Part shown: positions 16,924-25,410 of the stretch, one piece after another | How positions within the stretch are numbered: the first letter of the stretch is position 1 | Layout of the letters: each line of letters starts with the position of its first letter | Origin: Myxococcus stipitatus DSM 14675 | Lineage (GTDB): Bacteria > Myxococcota > Myxococcia > Myxococcales > Myxococcaceae | Reading direction: 5' to 3' | Length of the DNA: 64,000 nucleotides | Assembly (NCBI RefSeq): GCF_000331735.1 | Contig: NC_020126.1 | Span: 4,092,001-4,156,000, forward strand | Position numbers and translations under genes: made by a program | The notes under the pieces: generated by a model | The model's database searches: none | Seen by the model: the letters and a program-made list of their open reading frames with translations, nothing else | What the model was told of the DNA's origin: nothing

Positions 16924-18207
16924 ATGGGCTTCTGGGACCGGATGAAGGCGGCGGTGGGTCGCGAGCCGCGCAAGGGGACAGGGCTGGAGCTGGCGCGCTG
17001 GCAACAGGCGCCGCCGCGTCGGGGAACGGCGCAGCTCCTCGCCGCATACCGCGAGATGCCGTGGTTGCGCGCATGTGTGGACGTGGTGGCGGACTCGGTG
17101 GCGGGCGTGCAGTGGCGCGTCTATCGCCGCGTGCAGAAGGACGGGCAGCCCGTGAAGGACTACGCGCTGCGAAGCGCCTCGCGCGAGGTACGCGCCGGGC
17201 GGCTGAAGGCGATGCTGGAGGCGGGGGAGGCGCAAGAGGTCCCAGACCATCCCGTCCTCAAGCTGCTCTCGGACCCCAACGACCATCTCACCGGGCGCAG
17301 TGTGACGAAGCTCGTTCAGGTGTACCTGGACTTGGTGGGCGAGGCGTTTCTGGTGCTGGAGCGCGTGGGTGGGGTGCCGGTGGGCTTCTGGCCGGTGCCT
17401 CCGAGCACCGTCACGAGGTTGCCCGCCCTGGACGTGCCCCGCGAGCAACGCATGTACACCGTGACGGTGGGCAAGGTGTCGCGGGAAATTCCGGCCAGCG
17501 ACGTGTTGCATCTGCGCAACCTGGACCCCGAGGACCCGCTGGGGCGCGGCATCGGCCCTGCCTACGCGCTGGGGGATGAGCTGGACACGGACGAGTACGT
17601 GGCTCGGTTCCTCAAGACGTCCTTCTGGAACAACATGCTGCCGCCTGCCATCGCCTCAATTGAGGGCCTGTCGGATGCGAACAGCGCGGGTGCGAGGACT
17701 TTCAAAGAGTCGCTGGCCCGCGAGCACCAGGGCCCAGACAAGGCGGGGAAGCTGCTCATCACCAGTGGGAAGGTGACGTTTGCTCGGCTGGACACGAGCT
17801 TCAAGGACATGCAGCTCGTGGAGTTGCGCCGCTTCCTGATGGACTTCGTGCGGATGACCTTCCGGGTGCCTCCTGAAATCGTGGGAGACATCTCCAGCTC
17901 GAACAAGGCCACGGCCTTCGCGGCGCGGGAGAATCTCGCGGAACAGGCGACGCTTCCACGCATGGAGTTCCTGCGCACCGAGTACCAGATGCGACTGATG
18001 TCTCTGCTGGGCGACGAAGGGGCCATCCTCGACTACGACAGTCCCGTGCCGGCGGACCGCGAGCATCAGCTCCGTGTGATGGGCACGATGCCGGAGGCTT
18101 TCAGCTACGATGAATGGCGCGAGTTGGCGGGACTCCGGCCGGACCCGAGTCGGCAGGGGTACCCTCTTCCGCTGCCGGGCCAGTCTCCACTCGAAGTTGA
18201 GGGGTAA
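16924..18207 (+). CDS. HK97-type portal protein
   Basis: 427 residues starting at the ATG at 16924 after a GAGGG site, 9 nt after the terminase stop. Typical portal features are present: WLRACVDVVADSVAGVQWRVY near the N terminus, DHPVLKLLSDPND, PASDVLHLRNLDPEDPLGRG, and the C-terminal FRVPPEIVGDIS with KATAFAARENL. The protein forms the dodecameric ring through which DNA enters the head. The next phage gene, the protease, is 1.8 kb away because the Pycsar cassette has been inserted between them in reverse orientation. Confidence 0.93.
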   Translation: MGFWDRMKAAVGREPRKGTGLELARWQQAPPRRGTAQLLAAYREMPWLRACVDVVADSVAGVQWRVYRRVQKDGQPVKDYALRSASREVRAGRLKAMLEAGEAQEVPDHPVLKLLSDPNDHLTGRSVTKLVQVYLDLVGEAFLVLERVGGVPVGFWPVPPSTVTRLPALDVPREQRMYTVTVGKVSREIPASDVLHLRNLDPEDPLGRGIGPAYALGDELDTDEYVARFLKTSFWNNMLPPAIASIEGLSDANSAGARTFKESLAREHQGPDKAGKLLITSGKVTFARLDTSFKDMQLVELRRFLMDFVRMTFRVPPEIVGDISSSNKATAFAARENLAEQATLPRMEFLRTEYQMRLMSLLGDEGAILDYDSPVPADREHQLRVMGTMPEAFSYDEWRELAGLRPDPSRQGYPLPLPGQSPLEVEG

Positions 18208-18223
18208 ATTTCGTCCCGAGTGG

Positions 18224-18916
18224 TCATGGCGTCATTTGCCATGAGGACCGATAGACATCGATCTTTCGAGCAGTCCAGTGTCGTTTCTCCCACATGGAAG
18301 TACCATTGGTGATCTTCACCTCACTATGCATCACGTCGTATACGGATGATGTGATCCATGATGTGTAGATTCCCTCACGCAAAGAGCAGAGTTTTGCTGC
18401 GTAATTCGCTGCTCGCCCCACCCAGACAAGGTCATTAGACCCTCGGATGCCAGTTCGAGCTGCAAATAAAGTACTTGTATCTACACCAACTGATTGTCGG
18501 ACCTCGTACGTGCTCGTTGGATACTGTGCCTTGAGTGCTGGATTGATAATCTTAGTTACTGCGTAGTCGATTTTGAGTGCTGCCCTGACGGCCGATGTGT
18601 TTTTGGTGTCTCCAATGAAGACGCCCATTACTCTGTCGCCGTCAAATGCAGTGATTGTTCCGCCCTCGGCCTTGATGATTCTTGATGCGCACACTAGATA
18701 TGTCTTGTATATCTCTGCCGCGAAGGGTGCCTTGTAATCATTTACGAGTTCCGTGGATTCCGCCAAGTCGGCATACAAAACTGTGGCGTCGAGTTCAACA
18801 GCATCGTTTCCTAGTGCAATATCTTCTGGTTCGGGGACCTGTTGCCCAGTTCTCTTCTTCCAGTCAGTCTTAAAGATCGCCACCACTTCGGAATTGAGAT
18901 CGTCTTTCAGTGCCAT
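18224..18916 (-). CDS. pycC: Pycsar-type class III nucleotidyl cyclase
   Basis: 230 residues forming one class III cyclase homology domain. The first metal-binding segment is ATVLYADLAESTEL with Asp50, the second FDGDRVMGVF with Asp94, and the fold continues with SVGVDTSTLFAARTG and VWVGRAANYAAKL. No membrane or sensor domain is attached. Directly upstream, 17 nt away, is a cyclic-nucleotide-binding TIR gene, the layout of Pycsar systems, where the cyclase makes cCMP or cUMP on phage infection and the effector then responds. Which pyrimidine is used cannot be read here. The pair runs against the phage structural genes and is AT-richer, so it is a transferred cargo cassette. Confidence 0.85.
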   Translation of the reverse strand: MALKDDLNSEVVAIFKTDWKKRTGQQVPEPEDIALGNDAVELDATVLYADLAESTELVNDYKAPFAAEIYKTYLVCASRIIKAEGGTITAFDGDRVMGVFIGDTKNTSAVRAALKIDYAVTKIINPALKAQYPTSTYEVRQSVGVDTSTLFAARTGIRGSNDLVWVGRAANYAAKLCSLREGIYTSWITSSVYDVMHSEVKITNGTSMWEKRHWTARKIDVYRSSWQMTP

Positions 18917-18933
18917 TTGAGGGAAGTCCGTGT

Positions 18934-19842
18934 CTATCTCGTGCCAACTCGTTTGATGACGTTTTCGATTTCGGTACAGGCTGGCCCAAGCGCCGCCGAG
19001 AGATCCTTGTCTCCAGGTCTTGCGATATATGTGATTGGGGTAATCCCAAGCAGGTCGCTGGGTATCTTTATCTCAGTGCTTTGTTCTTTGATTATGAATG
19101 CCCTCTCTCTTCCAACGCGCCCCATGAAAAGCCCGAGTTCAAAAACGACATTGTCTCGCGGGGCGTCAAGGAGTTCTTTCCTACTTATGGTGGTGTCATC
19201 CGGCCCGAATACGAAAGCGGCAAAGTCGCATGCGTCCACCTGCTTGATTAAGTCATCAACAGGAACTCCGGAAGGACCAAAAACCCCATTCGTCCAAATG
19301 CGAACGGTTGTGGTGTGCTTTAGGTTTAGCTGTATTTCCTTGGCGATCAAGAGTCCTTCTGTTGACGAGCCTAAGAACATCAGCGGGTGCTCGTTGGGGG
19401 GGCGATAAAAGCTATTTCGCTGTCTGAGTCTTTGAGCCATGACGAGGGCCATGGCGCGCCAGATTCTTGGATGGGCATCAGCCAGTTGATGAAAGTCTGG
19501 CTCTTGTATCTTCATTGCGACTACGGGGTCTTTGGCCTTGACGGTTGCCGCTCTGGGGGCGGACGGATCGATAAGGGCCATTTCCCCGAGAGCTTCGCGT
19601 GAGCCTCTGTCGGCGACGTGGCGGCCATTGATGAAGACAGAGGTTGTTCCCGAGAGAACAAAGAAGATGCTGTTGTCAATATCGTTCTGGGCCATGATTA
19701 CGTCGCCGGCCTTGAACTCAATCAGGCTTCCAATATTGGCGAGGCCCTCGGCAAGCGCAGGATCATGCTGCACGACTGCCTGTTGCATCAGTGCTTCAAT
19801 GAGTATCCGCTTCCCTTTGTCACCCTCATAGCGAGCCTTCAT
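18934..19842 (-). CDS. pycTIR: Pycsar effector: cyclic-nucleotide-binding TIR protein
   Basis: 302 residues from the ATG at 19842; the reading frame is open further upstream but loses protein-like composition. Residues about 25-140 form a CRP-like cyclic nucleotide-binding beta-roll, with the phosphate-binding cassette EALGEMALIDPSAPRAATV (Arg97). Residues about 152-295 are a TIR-like domain of the predicted nucleotide-binding type: MFLGSSTEGLLIA, RIWTNGVFG, PRDNVVFELGLFMGR with the likely catalytic Glu235, and PSDLLGI. Known PycTIR proteins deplete NAD+ when activated by cUMP/cCMP, aborting infection. It is the first gene of the two-gene cassette. Confidence 0.86.
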   Translation of the reverse strand: MKARYEGDKGKRILIEALMQQAVVQHDPALAEGLANIGSLIEFKAGDVIMAQNDIDNSIFFVLSGTTSVFINGRHVADRGSREALGEMALIDPSAPRAATVKAKDPVVAMKIQEPDFHQLADAHPRIWRAMALVMAQRLRQRNSFYRPPNEHPLMFLGSSTEGLLIAKEIQLNLKHTTTVRIWTNGVFGPSGVPVDDLIKQVDACDFAAFVFGPDDTTISRKELLDAPRDNVVFELGLFMGRVGRERAFIIKEQSTEIKIPSDLLGITPITYIARPGDKDLSAALGPACTEIENVIKRVGTR

Positions 19843-19966
19843 TGTTCCCCCATGCGAGGGAGCTAAGCAGCAGGGCAGGCCTCTGGCAAGATGCTGCCAT
19901 TGATGTTCATGGGGTGGGCGTCTCTGGGCATGAATCCTGCAATGACTGCCGCGCGGGCCACTCGCA

Positions 19967-19980
19967 GAAAGAGCCCCCAT
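19967..19980 (+). promoter_or_regulatory. Phage 14-bp motif, copy 5 (upstream of prohead protease)
   Basis: Reads GAAAGAGCCCCCAT, followed by AGAGAGAGGTGA and the start at 19993 (12 nt between). It shares the 5' extension GGGCCACTCGC with copy 6. It restarts phage transcription or translation just after the inverted Pycsar cassette. Confidence 0.6.
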
Positions 19981-19992
19981 AGAGAGAGGTGA

Positions 19993-20661
19993 ATGCCCTG
20001 CCCTCTCGCCAGAGCCCGCCTCTTCACCGTTCAGAAGGACGCCCCGGAGCCCGCCGAGTGCGCGCCGAGGCGTTACACCTTCCGTGCCAATGACGGCGAC
20101 TTCGACCGGTACAACGACCGGTTGAGCGTCCAGGGCTGGATGCTGGACGCATTCAACGCCAACCCCATCGTCCTCTACAACCACGACGACGGTTCCGGTG
20201 GTCTCTTCGGGACAGGCCGCAAGGACGTCCTGCCCATCGGGAAGGGGCGCGCCTACGTCCAGGGCGACGCCCTCCTGGTGGACATCGAGTTCGACCAGGA
20301 AGACGACTTCGCGCGCAAGGTCGAGAGCAAGGTGGCGCGGGGCATACTGAATGCCGTGTCGGTGCGCTACCTCATGCACCGCTACCACGAGAACGAGCGC
20401 GGCGGCTTCGATTGCGAGCAGCAAGAGCTACTCGAAATCTCCGTCGTCACGATTCCAGGCAACCAGCGCGCGGTGCGTGTGAAGGAGCTGGCCGACGAAC
20501 GCGCCGGCTTCATCCAGGACGTAGCCAGGGCGGTGGTGGCTGCCCTCGACGTGCGCGAGCGGAACAAGGCCGCGCCGCCACCCGTCCCCGACGTCAACGC
20601 ACTGGCCAGGCACACGGCCGAGTCCCTCTTGCAGCACCTCACCTTGGAGACGCACCGATGA
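19993..20661 (+). CDS. HK97 family prohead protease
   Basis: 222 residues of peptidase family U35 type: RYTFRANDGDFDRYNDR, IVLYNHDDG with the catalytic His, GILNAVSVRY with the nucleophile Ser, and LLEISVVTIPGN. The protease trims scaffold and capsid during head maturation. It overlaps the capsid gene by ATGA. The C-terminal ~40 residues are Ala/Pro-rich and may be a scaffold extension. It has its own upstream motif copy because the Pycsar cassette separates it from the portal gene. Confidence 0.92.
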   Translation: MPCPLARARLFTVQKDAPEPAECAPRRYTFRANDGDFDRYNDRLSVQGWMLDAFNANPIVLYNHDDGSGGLFGTGRKDVLPIGKGRAYVQGDALLVDIEFDQEDDFARKVESKVARGILNAVSVRYLMHRYHENERGGFDCEQQELLEISVVTIPGNQRAVRVKELADERAGFIQDVARAVVAALDVRERNKAAPPPVPDVNALARHTAESLLQHLTLETHR

Positions 20662-21761
20662 CCCCCGAACAGATGCAGGAAGTGGCGAAGTCCCTGGGGC
20701 CCCTCGTGGCCGCGCAGCTCATGGAGCAGGCCAAGGGCCAGCGTGACGGGCTGGCGAGTCTCCTCGGCGCGAAGTCCAAGCCGGAGGACAGCCAGGCGCC
20801 CAGCATTCTGAAGAACCTGAACCACTTCGGCGCGTACCTGAAGGCAGTGGTGAACGCGGGCCGCAACCCCACGCGCGAGGCGGTGCTGGAGCAGGCCAAG
20901 CGCTTCGGTGGCTCCGACGTCCAGAAGGCGGTGCAGGAGAGCGTCTTCAGCTCGGCGGGCGTGCTGGTGCCGGTGCAGGAGGCAGAAGAGATGATTGAGT
21001 TCCTCCGTCCGGACTCCGTCGTCCTCGCGCTGGGCGCGCGCACGGTGCCCTTCAAGGGGGAGCTGCACTACGGGAAGAAGACCGGAAGCGTCACCTTCAA
21101 GTGGATTGGCGAGGGAGAGAAGGTGGAGAAGTCCCAGCCCTCCCACGGGAAGGTGGTCCTCAAGGCCCACAAGGCCATGCTTCTCGCGGACATCTCGAAC
21201 GACCTGCTGCGCAACCCGAGGGTGGGAGACGCGGGAGTGGCCGAGGACGTCCGCGAAGCGGCGGCGGACGGCATGGACGACTCGGCCATCAACGGTGACG
21301 GGCAGGGCCCCAACCCCAAGGGCGTCCTCGCGCAGCTCGATTCCTCGCACTCGAAGGCTCGGAGTGGGACGAGTGCGAACCACTACATCGCGGACGTGGA
21401 TGGAATGGTGGAGGACGTCCTCAAGGCGAACATCAAGCTGCGGCGCCCCGGCTTCCTGCTGCACCCGACCCGCGAAACGGAGCTGCTCGGTCTGAAGGAT
21501 GGAGGCACCTGGATTTTCCGTGACGAGATGCTCAGTCGGGGCACCTTGCGTGGCTTCCCCTACAAGGCGTCCACGCGGATTGCGCCGAGTCGCATCCTCT
21601 TCGGGACGTGGGACCAACTGCTCTACGGCGTGGACACGGAGTTCGTGCTGTCCGAGCACGACACCCGGGCCGAGTACGACGAGACGACGCTCCGGGGAAT
21701 CTGTCGTGGAGACTTCAAGCTGCGGCACGACAAGGCGTTCTCGGAGCGAAAGGGCTACTGA
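20658..21761 (+). CDS. HK97-fold major capsid protein
   Basis: 367 residues from the ATG at 20658 overlapping the protease stop. The N-terminal ~95 residues are helical and charged, like the scaffolding delta domain removed by the protease. The rest matches HK97 capsid patterns: SSAGVLVPVQEAEEMIEFL, VTFKWIGEGEKVEKSQPS, MLLADISNDLLRN, DDSAINGDGQGPNPKGVL and a C-terminal GVDTEFVLSEHDT. The order portal, protease, capsid is diagnostic for tailed phages of this type. Confidence 0.93.
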   Translation: MTPEQMQEVAKSLGPLVAAQLMEQAKGQRDGLASLLGAKSKPEDSQAPSILKNLNHFGAYLKAVVNAGRNPTREAVLEQAKRFGGSDVQKAVQESVFSSAGVLVPVQEAEEMIEFLRPDSVVLALGARTVPFKGELHYGKKTGSVTFKWIGEGEKVEKSQPSHGKVVLKAHKAMLLADISNDLLRNPRVGDAGVAEDVREAAADGMDDSAINGDGQGPNPKGVLAQLDSSHSKARSGTSANHYIADVDGMVEDVLKANIKLRRPGFLLHPTRETELLGLKDGGTWIFRDEMLSRGTLRGFPYKASTRIAPSRILFGTWDQLLYGVDTEFVLSEHDTRAEYDETTLRGICRGDFKLRHDKAFSERKGY

Positions 21762-21788
21762 GCCCGCGGCCTCACCAGGAGACACGAC

Positions 21789-22232
21789 ATGCACGCGAAC
21801 ACGCAGGACTTCCAAGTCTTCTACAAGGCCGTCGGTGTTGCTGGTGGAGCGCTCACGGCGGGTGGCTCGGGCGATGCCGTCGAGGTGGCGAGCGGCGCAG
21901 TGGATCGCAACGGCTTCGACTCCGCGCAGCTCCTCTTCACGGGGACCACCAATTGCGCGGCGGGCCAGACGCTCAAGGTCACGGTGAAGGTGGCCGAGTC
22001 CGAGGACGGCTCGACGTTCGGCGCGGACGAGACGCTGGCGAATGCCGTGACGGTGGCGGCCGGAGGCGCCGCGCCTCAGAGCTTCTGCTTCCGGGTTGAC
22101 CTGCGCGTCGCCAACCGCGAGCGCTTCCTACGTATGAGGGTGACTCCCGACTTGTCGGCGGCGAGCACGGACACCGCGCAATGGGGCGCGGCCCTGGTGC
22201 TGGGCGGTGCTGACGAGTTCCCCGTGCGGTGA
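21789..22232 (+). CDS. Phage head protein, unknown (possible decoration protein)
   Basis: 147 residues, predicted all-beta, rich in Gly, Ala, Thr and Val, with no charged helices. The position right after the capsid gene suggests a head decoration or stabilisation protein. No family was recognised from sequence; the assignment is by position only. The start ATG follows AGGAGACACGAC. Confidence 0.6.
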   Translation: MHANTQDFQVFYKAVGVAGGALTAGGSGDAVEVASGAVDRNGFDSAQLLFTGTTNCAAGQTLKVTVKVAESEDGSTFGADETLANAVTVAAGGAAPQSFCFRVDLRVANRERFLRMRVTPDLSAASTDTAQWGAALVLGGADEFPVR

Positions 22233-22235
22233 ACC

Positions 22236-22895
22236 ATGGCCTCTCCTGCGGACCTGTGCCTTGCCTCGGTGGTGGCGGACGACTTGGGCATCCCCTTGTC
22301 GCCGCGCGTGGAGTCGCTCGTCACGGCGGCGAGCCGCGCCGTGGCGGGCTACTGCGGCCGAGTCTTCGAGCAGGGCTCGGGACTCGTGGAGTATCCAGCG
22401 GGTTACGAGCGCCCGCTGCTGCTGTTGGAGCGCCCTCCCATCGTGTCCGTGTCTGGAGTCTGGGAGGGCGGCCACCTGGTTCCCTCGGAGGAATACGAGC
22501 TTGCCGGAGGGCTGGCCGCGTCGGGCATGTTGAGACGGAGGCTCGGTGTGTGGCGGTCGACGGTGCGCGCGGGCGGCGGCGTGTCGGGGGTGCTTGGAGA
22601 CTTCGAGGGGCGTGAGGACGGAATCCGCGTCGTCTACGACGGGGGCTATGTGACGCCGGGACAGCGAGCGCTCGACTCTTCCCTGGTCGTGACGCTCCCC
22701 GAGGACGTGCAAGAGGCCGCCGTCCTCACGGCCGTTCAGCTCTATCGCTCGCGTGGAGTGGACGCGATGGTGGCTAGTGAGTCCATCGGGGACTGGAGCG
22801 TCAGCTACTTCGCGGCGAACGCCGAGGGAAAGAGTCCCATCCCAGGGGCCGCGCAGGCCCTCCTCGCGCCCTATGTCCTCTATCGGGTGAGTTGA
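22236..22895 (+). CDS. Head-tail connector protein
   Basis: 219 residues. The N-terminal helix pattern (LCLASVVADDLGIP, LVTAASRAVAGYCGR) and the later PEDVQEAAVLTAVQLYRSR match connector proteins of the HK97 gp6 type, which form the ring under the portal. A beta-rich insertion lies between. The next gene starts at the TGATG overlap, so translation is coupled. Confidence 0.75.
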   Translation: MASPADLCLASVVADDLGIPLSPRVESLVTAASRAVAGYCGRVFEQGSGLVEYPAGYERPLLLLERPPIVSVSGVWEGGHLVPSEEYELAGGLAASGMLRRRLGVWRSTVRAGGGVSGVLGDFEGREDGIRVVYDGGYVTPGQRALDSSLVVTLPEDVQEAAVLTAVQLYRSRGVDAMVASESIGDWSVSYFAANAEGKSPIPGAAQALLAPYVLYRVS

Positions 22896-23218
22896 TGGCT
22901 TCGCCTTCGGACAGGTTCCGTCAGCGCATCTTCTTCGCCCTGGTGCTGGGACGGGACGCGCACGGCAAGCCCTCGGTGGGGCCGGTGTCCTCGGCACGGG
23001 CTCGCGTCCAGCCGAGCCGAAGACTCATCCGTGATGCGAGTGGCAACGAAACGCTTGCTTCCCATGTCATCTACACGGAGGCGCTGCTGGGACTGCAACA
23101 CCGCCTCTGGTTGCCGGGCGAGGACGTGGCCGACTTCAACCGGGCGCGGCGCCCCCTCGGCGTGGACGAACTGGTGGACGGAGATGGAGTGGTGCGTTTC
23201 CGCAAGGTGTGGCTGTGA
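22895..23218 (+). CDS. Head-tail adaptor-like protein
   Basis: 107 residues from the ATG at 22895 (TGATG coupling). It is mostly beta with Arg-rich turns: FRQRIFFALVLGRD, ARARVQPSRRLIRDASGN, LQHRLWLPGEDV. Position between the connector and a tail-terminator-like gene fits a head-closure or adaptor protein. Family not firmly recognised. Confidence 0.6.
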   Translation: MASPSDRFRQRIFFALVLGRDAHGKPSVGPVSSARARVQPSRRLIRDASGNETLASHVIYTEALLGLQHRLWLPGEDVADFNRARRPLGVDELVDGDGVVRFRKVWL

Positions 23219-23643
23219 CGCGAGAACTTGCCGGGGAGCTGGCGGCGGTGCTGGAGGCGGCGGGGTTCGGCTTGGTCCGGTCTCCAGCTTCAGGCGCCAA
23301 CCTCTTCACGGCCCCCATGCCCGAGGTGGATGGCGGTGTGCCGGATAGGGCCGTTGCGCTGGTGGTGACGGGGGGCGCGGGGCCTCTTCCGTACTTGGGG
23401 TTGGGACGCGAGGCGTACCTGTCCCCTGGGTGCCAGGTACGCATTCGCTCGGAACGCGAGGACTTCCAAGGCGGGCAATCTCTCGCGCTCGCCGTCTTCT
23501 CAGTGCTCAATCAGACCCCAGACTTGATGGGCGTTGCCGTTCGTGCCGAGGAGAGCGCCCCGGTGTACCTGGGGACGGACGGAGTGGATCGGCACCGTTG
23601 GGTGCTTAATTTTGGTGTTGGATACGTCTTTCATTTGGGGTGA
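23215..23643 (+). CDS. Tail terminator/minor tail-like protein
   Basis: About 142 residues from GTG 23215, which overlaps the previous stop as GTGA. N-terminal helix LAGELAAVLEAAGFG, then strands (RAVALVVTGGAG, CQVRIRSERED) and a final amphipathic strand RWVLNFGVGYVFHLG: the profile of tail completion/terminator proteins. The HEPN-like gene is inserted directly downstream on the opposite strand, separating it from the next tail gene. Confidence 0.6.
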   Translation: MTRELAGELAAVLEAAGFGLVRSPASGANLFTAPMPEVDGGVPDRAVALVVTGGAGPLPYLGLGREAYLSPGCQVRIRSEREDFQGGQSLALAVFSVLNQTPDLMGVAVRAEESAPVYLGTDGVDRHRWVLNFGVGYVFHLG

Positions 23644-23665
23644 GCATCTAAGATGGCGGCTCGCG

Positions 23666-24379
23666 CTATGCGGGGACCTTGGTGATGAAAAAGCGAACCC
23701 AGTCGATAAAGATATATACTTGCCGGAGTTCGTATTTGTCCCACATGGCGTGAGCTGCTTGATTGCGTAGTGCGAGCTTCGCGGTTATCTCTTTCTGTGT
23801 CGGCAGATCGTAGGCCCCAGCCTTGGCTAGTTCTGCGTTAATTGCCTCTGTTGATTTGTTCTCTCCGTTGTCTTTGAGGAGGGATATGGTGTGCTTTTGT
23901 GCGAGCTGGCGTAGATGTTGCTCAAGGACGCCTGCGGCCACAACGGCGGCTGGGTCCTTGAACCCCTTTTCTGCCAGGTGGTGGGCCATTTCGAGAAAGT
24001 CCGAAAACACATCTCGATGAATCAGTTCGGTTACTGAATTGAGTAGGCCGTGCTCGTATTCGTGGCGAATGCCCCTCAGTGCTCCTGAAAGCTGTTCGCG
24101 GGCGTCGTCGCTGGAGGAGCCATACGTCCCCAGTATCGCGTTCGTCTGCGTCCGGAAGGGAGAGTTGGGCGAAGCGTACCGGGCGATGGCCGATGCGAGC
24201 ATTAGGCATGCTCGTGTAAGGTCTCCTGTGTCTTTCAAGGTCTCCGTTATCAATTCGGGCGCAGTATCCGTCCAAGCGTTTCCTCGAGTGTGGTATGCGT
24301 GTGTTTTTGTGCGAATGTTCTCTGCCTCGCGCAGAGTTCGATCTATGTCTTCTAGAATTGCTTGGGTGTTGGTTGCCAC
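23666..24379 (-). CDS. HEPN-like protein, likely defence cargo
   Basis: 237 residues, almost all alpha-helical. Near the C terminus LALRNQAAHAMWDK gives the HEPN signature Arg205-x4-His210; an upstream RHEYEH (105-110) also fits the spacing. The helix AAVVAAGVLEQHLRQLAQKH is common in HEPN proteins linked to abortive infection. HEPN domains are usually ribonucleases active against cellular RNA or tRNA. It is alone, in reverse orientation between two tail genes, and AT-richer than both, so it is an inserted cargo gene. No antitoxin is adjacent. RNase activity is inferred from the motif only. Confidence 0.65.
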   Translation of the reverse strand: MATNTQAILEDIDRTLREAENIRTKTHAYHTRGNAWTDTAPELITETLKDTGDLTRACLMLASAIARYASPNSPFRTQTNAILGTYGSSSDDAREQLSGALRGIRHEYEHGLLNSVTELIHRDVFSDFLEMAHHLAEKGFKDPAAVVAAGVLEQHLRQLAQKHTISLLKDNGENKSTEAINAELAKAGAYDLPTQKEITAKLALRNQAAHAMWDKYELRQVYIFIDWVRFFITKVPA

Positions 24380-24496
24380 GTCGAGGCTCCTTGGCTGTTC
24401 GCTATTGCCTGGGTCTGGTGACTAATGCTCTCGCCCTGAGAAAGGCTTGTCAACCGCGTTGGACGGCGTTGACGTTGTCTGCCTGGGCCACTCGCG

Positions 24497-24510
24497 GAAA
24501 GCGTCCCCAT
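24497..24510 (+). promoter_or_regulatory. Phage 14-bp motif, copy 6 (upstream of tail gene)
   Basis: Perfect consensus GAAAGCGTCCCCAT, 14 nt before the ATG at 24525, with the 5' extension GGGCCACTCGCG. It restarts the tail operon after the inverted HEPN-like gene. Confidence 0.6.
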
Positions 24511-24524
24511 AAAGAAGTAGTGGG

Positions 24525-24938
24525 ATGCCCGTTCGAGTCAAAGTAGATGTCGTGAAGTTGGCACGTCTGTGCCGCTCACCCTCCGAGGTGCTGCGCGCAC
24601 TGGACGTGCCGTGCCGGGACATTGCGCGCCTCGCCCTCGACTACTCCCTGTTCCTGGTGCCAGTAGGCAAGGATGGGGCTGACGGACACCTGCGCGATAC
24701 GGCCTTCCTCGACGGTCCTCGCTACAACCTCGGGCCTCCCCTCTCCACCACCTGGACTGCGGGCTACTCGCACCCATCCGCCGGTCCCATTCACGAGGGC
24801 TGGCACTGGGGCGAGCAGATTTTCAATCCGCCTTCCCACTTCCTGCGCAAGTCCTTCCGGCGTGCCCGGGGGCGCGCTCGCCGCCGTGTTGCCGCTGTCC
24901 TCGAGGACTTCCTCGCCCGTCGCTTTCCCTCGCACTGA
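24525..24938 (+). CDS. HK97 gp10-like tail component
   Basis: 137 residues. DIARLALDYSLFLVPVGKDGADGHLRD near the middle and the C-terminal basic helix SFRRARGRARRRVAAVLEDFLARR match the HK97 gp10/minor tail protein family, where a conserved VPVDTGxLR-type segment occurs (here LVPVGKDGADGHLR). It directly precedes the tail tube-like gene. Its start is just downstream of motif copy 6. Confidence 0.65.
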   Translation: MPVRVKVDVVKLARLCRSPSEVLRALDVPCRDIARLALDYSLFLVPVGKDGADGHLRDTAFLDGPRYNLGPPLSTTWTAGYSHPSAGPIHEGWHWGEQIFNPPSHFLRKSFRRARGRARRRVAAVLEDFLARRFPSH

Positions 24939-24949
24939 AGGAGACACCC

Positions 24950-25375
24950 ATGGCCCAACCCCGAGAGGCTTTCTTCGACAAGCTCTACATCCGCGCCACG
25001 AACACCGCGCCCACCGAGGTGGACGCGCTGGACGGTGTCACGGAAGCGCCTGTCAACCGCGCCAAGGACACCGTCGACTCCAACTACTTCGGAGGGGACG
25101 GGTACAAGCGCAGCAAGGGCACCCTGAAGTCATTCACCATCCCCCTGTCGGGACACGTCTTCCAGGGGAGCGCTCCCCAGAAGGTTCTCCGCGACTCCTT
25201 CGAGTCCGATGCCACGGTGTTCTTCACAATCATCGAGGACGAGACGGCGCCCCAGGGTAGCCAGGGCTACCGCTACCCCGTGACGGTGACGTCCTACGAA
25301 GAGGGGCGCAGCTCCACGGACGTCGTCACCTTCTCCGCCACCCTCACCGGCCAGGGCGCGCCCGTCGCGGTGTAG
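24950..25375 (+). CDS. Major tail tube-like protein
   Basis: 141 residues, predicted beta-sandwich, beginning AQPREAFFDKLYIRATN and containing SFTIPLSGHVFQGS and YPVTVTSYEEGRSSTDVVTFSATLTGQG. The C-terminal pattern, a strand ending VTFSATLTGQG, is typical of siphophage tail tube proteins. Position just before the tail chaperone genes supports this. The start is preceded by GAAGGAGACACCC. Confidence 0.75.
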   Translation: MAQPREAFFDKLYIRATNTAPTEVDALDGVTEAPVNRAKDTVDSNYFGGDGYKRSKGTLKSFTIPLSGHVFQGSAPQKVLRDSFESDATVFFTIIEDETAPQGSQGYRYPVTVTSYEEGRSSTDVVTFSATLTGQGAPVAV

Positions 25376-25410
25376 CGGGCCTTCGCTTCCACATCTTCGA
25401 GGAGACATCC

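Noticed and set aside
18934-20424. A 496-residue version of the TIR effector
   Set aside because: The first ~194 residues are antisense to the protease gene and its leader; the CRP-like domain begins shortly after ATG 19842.
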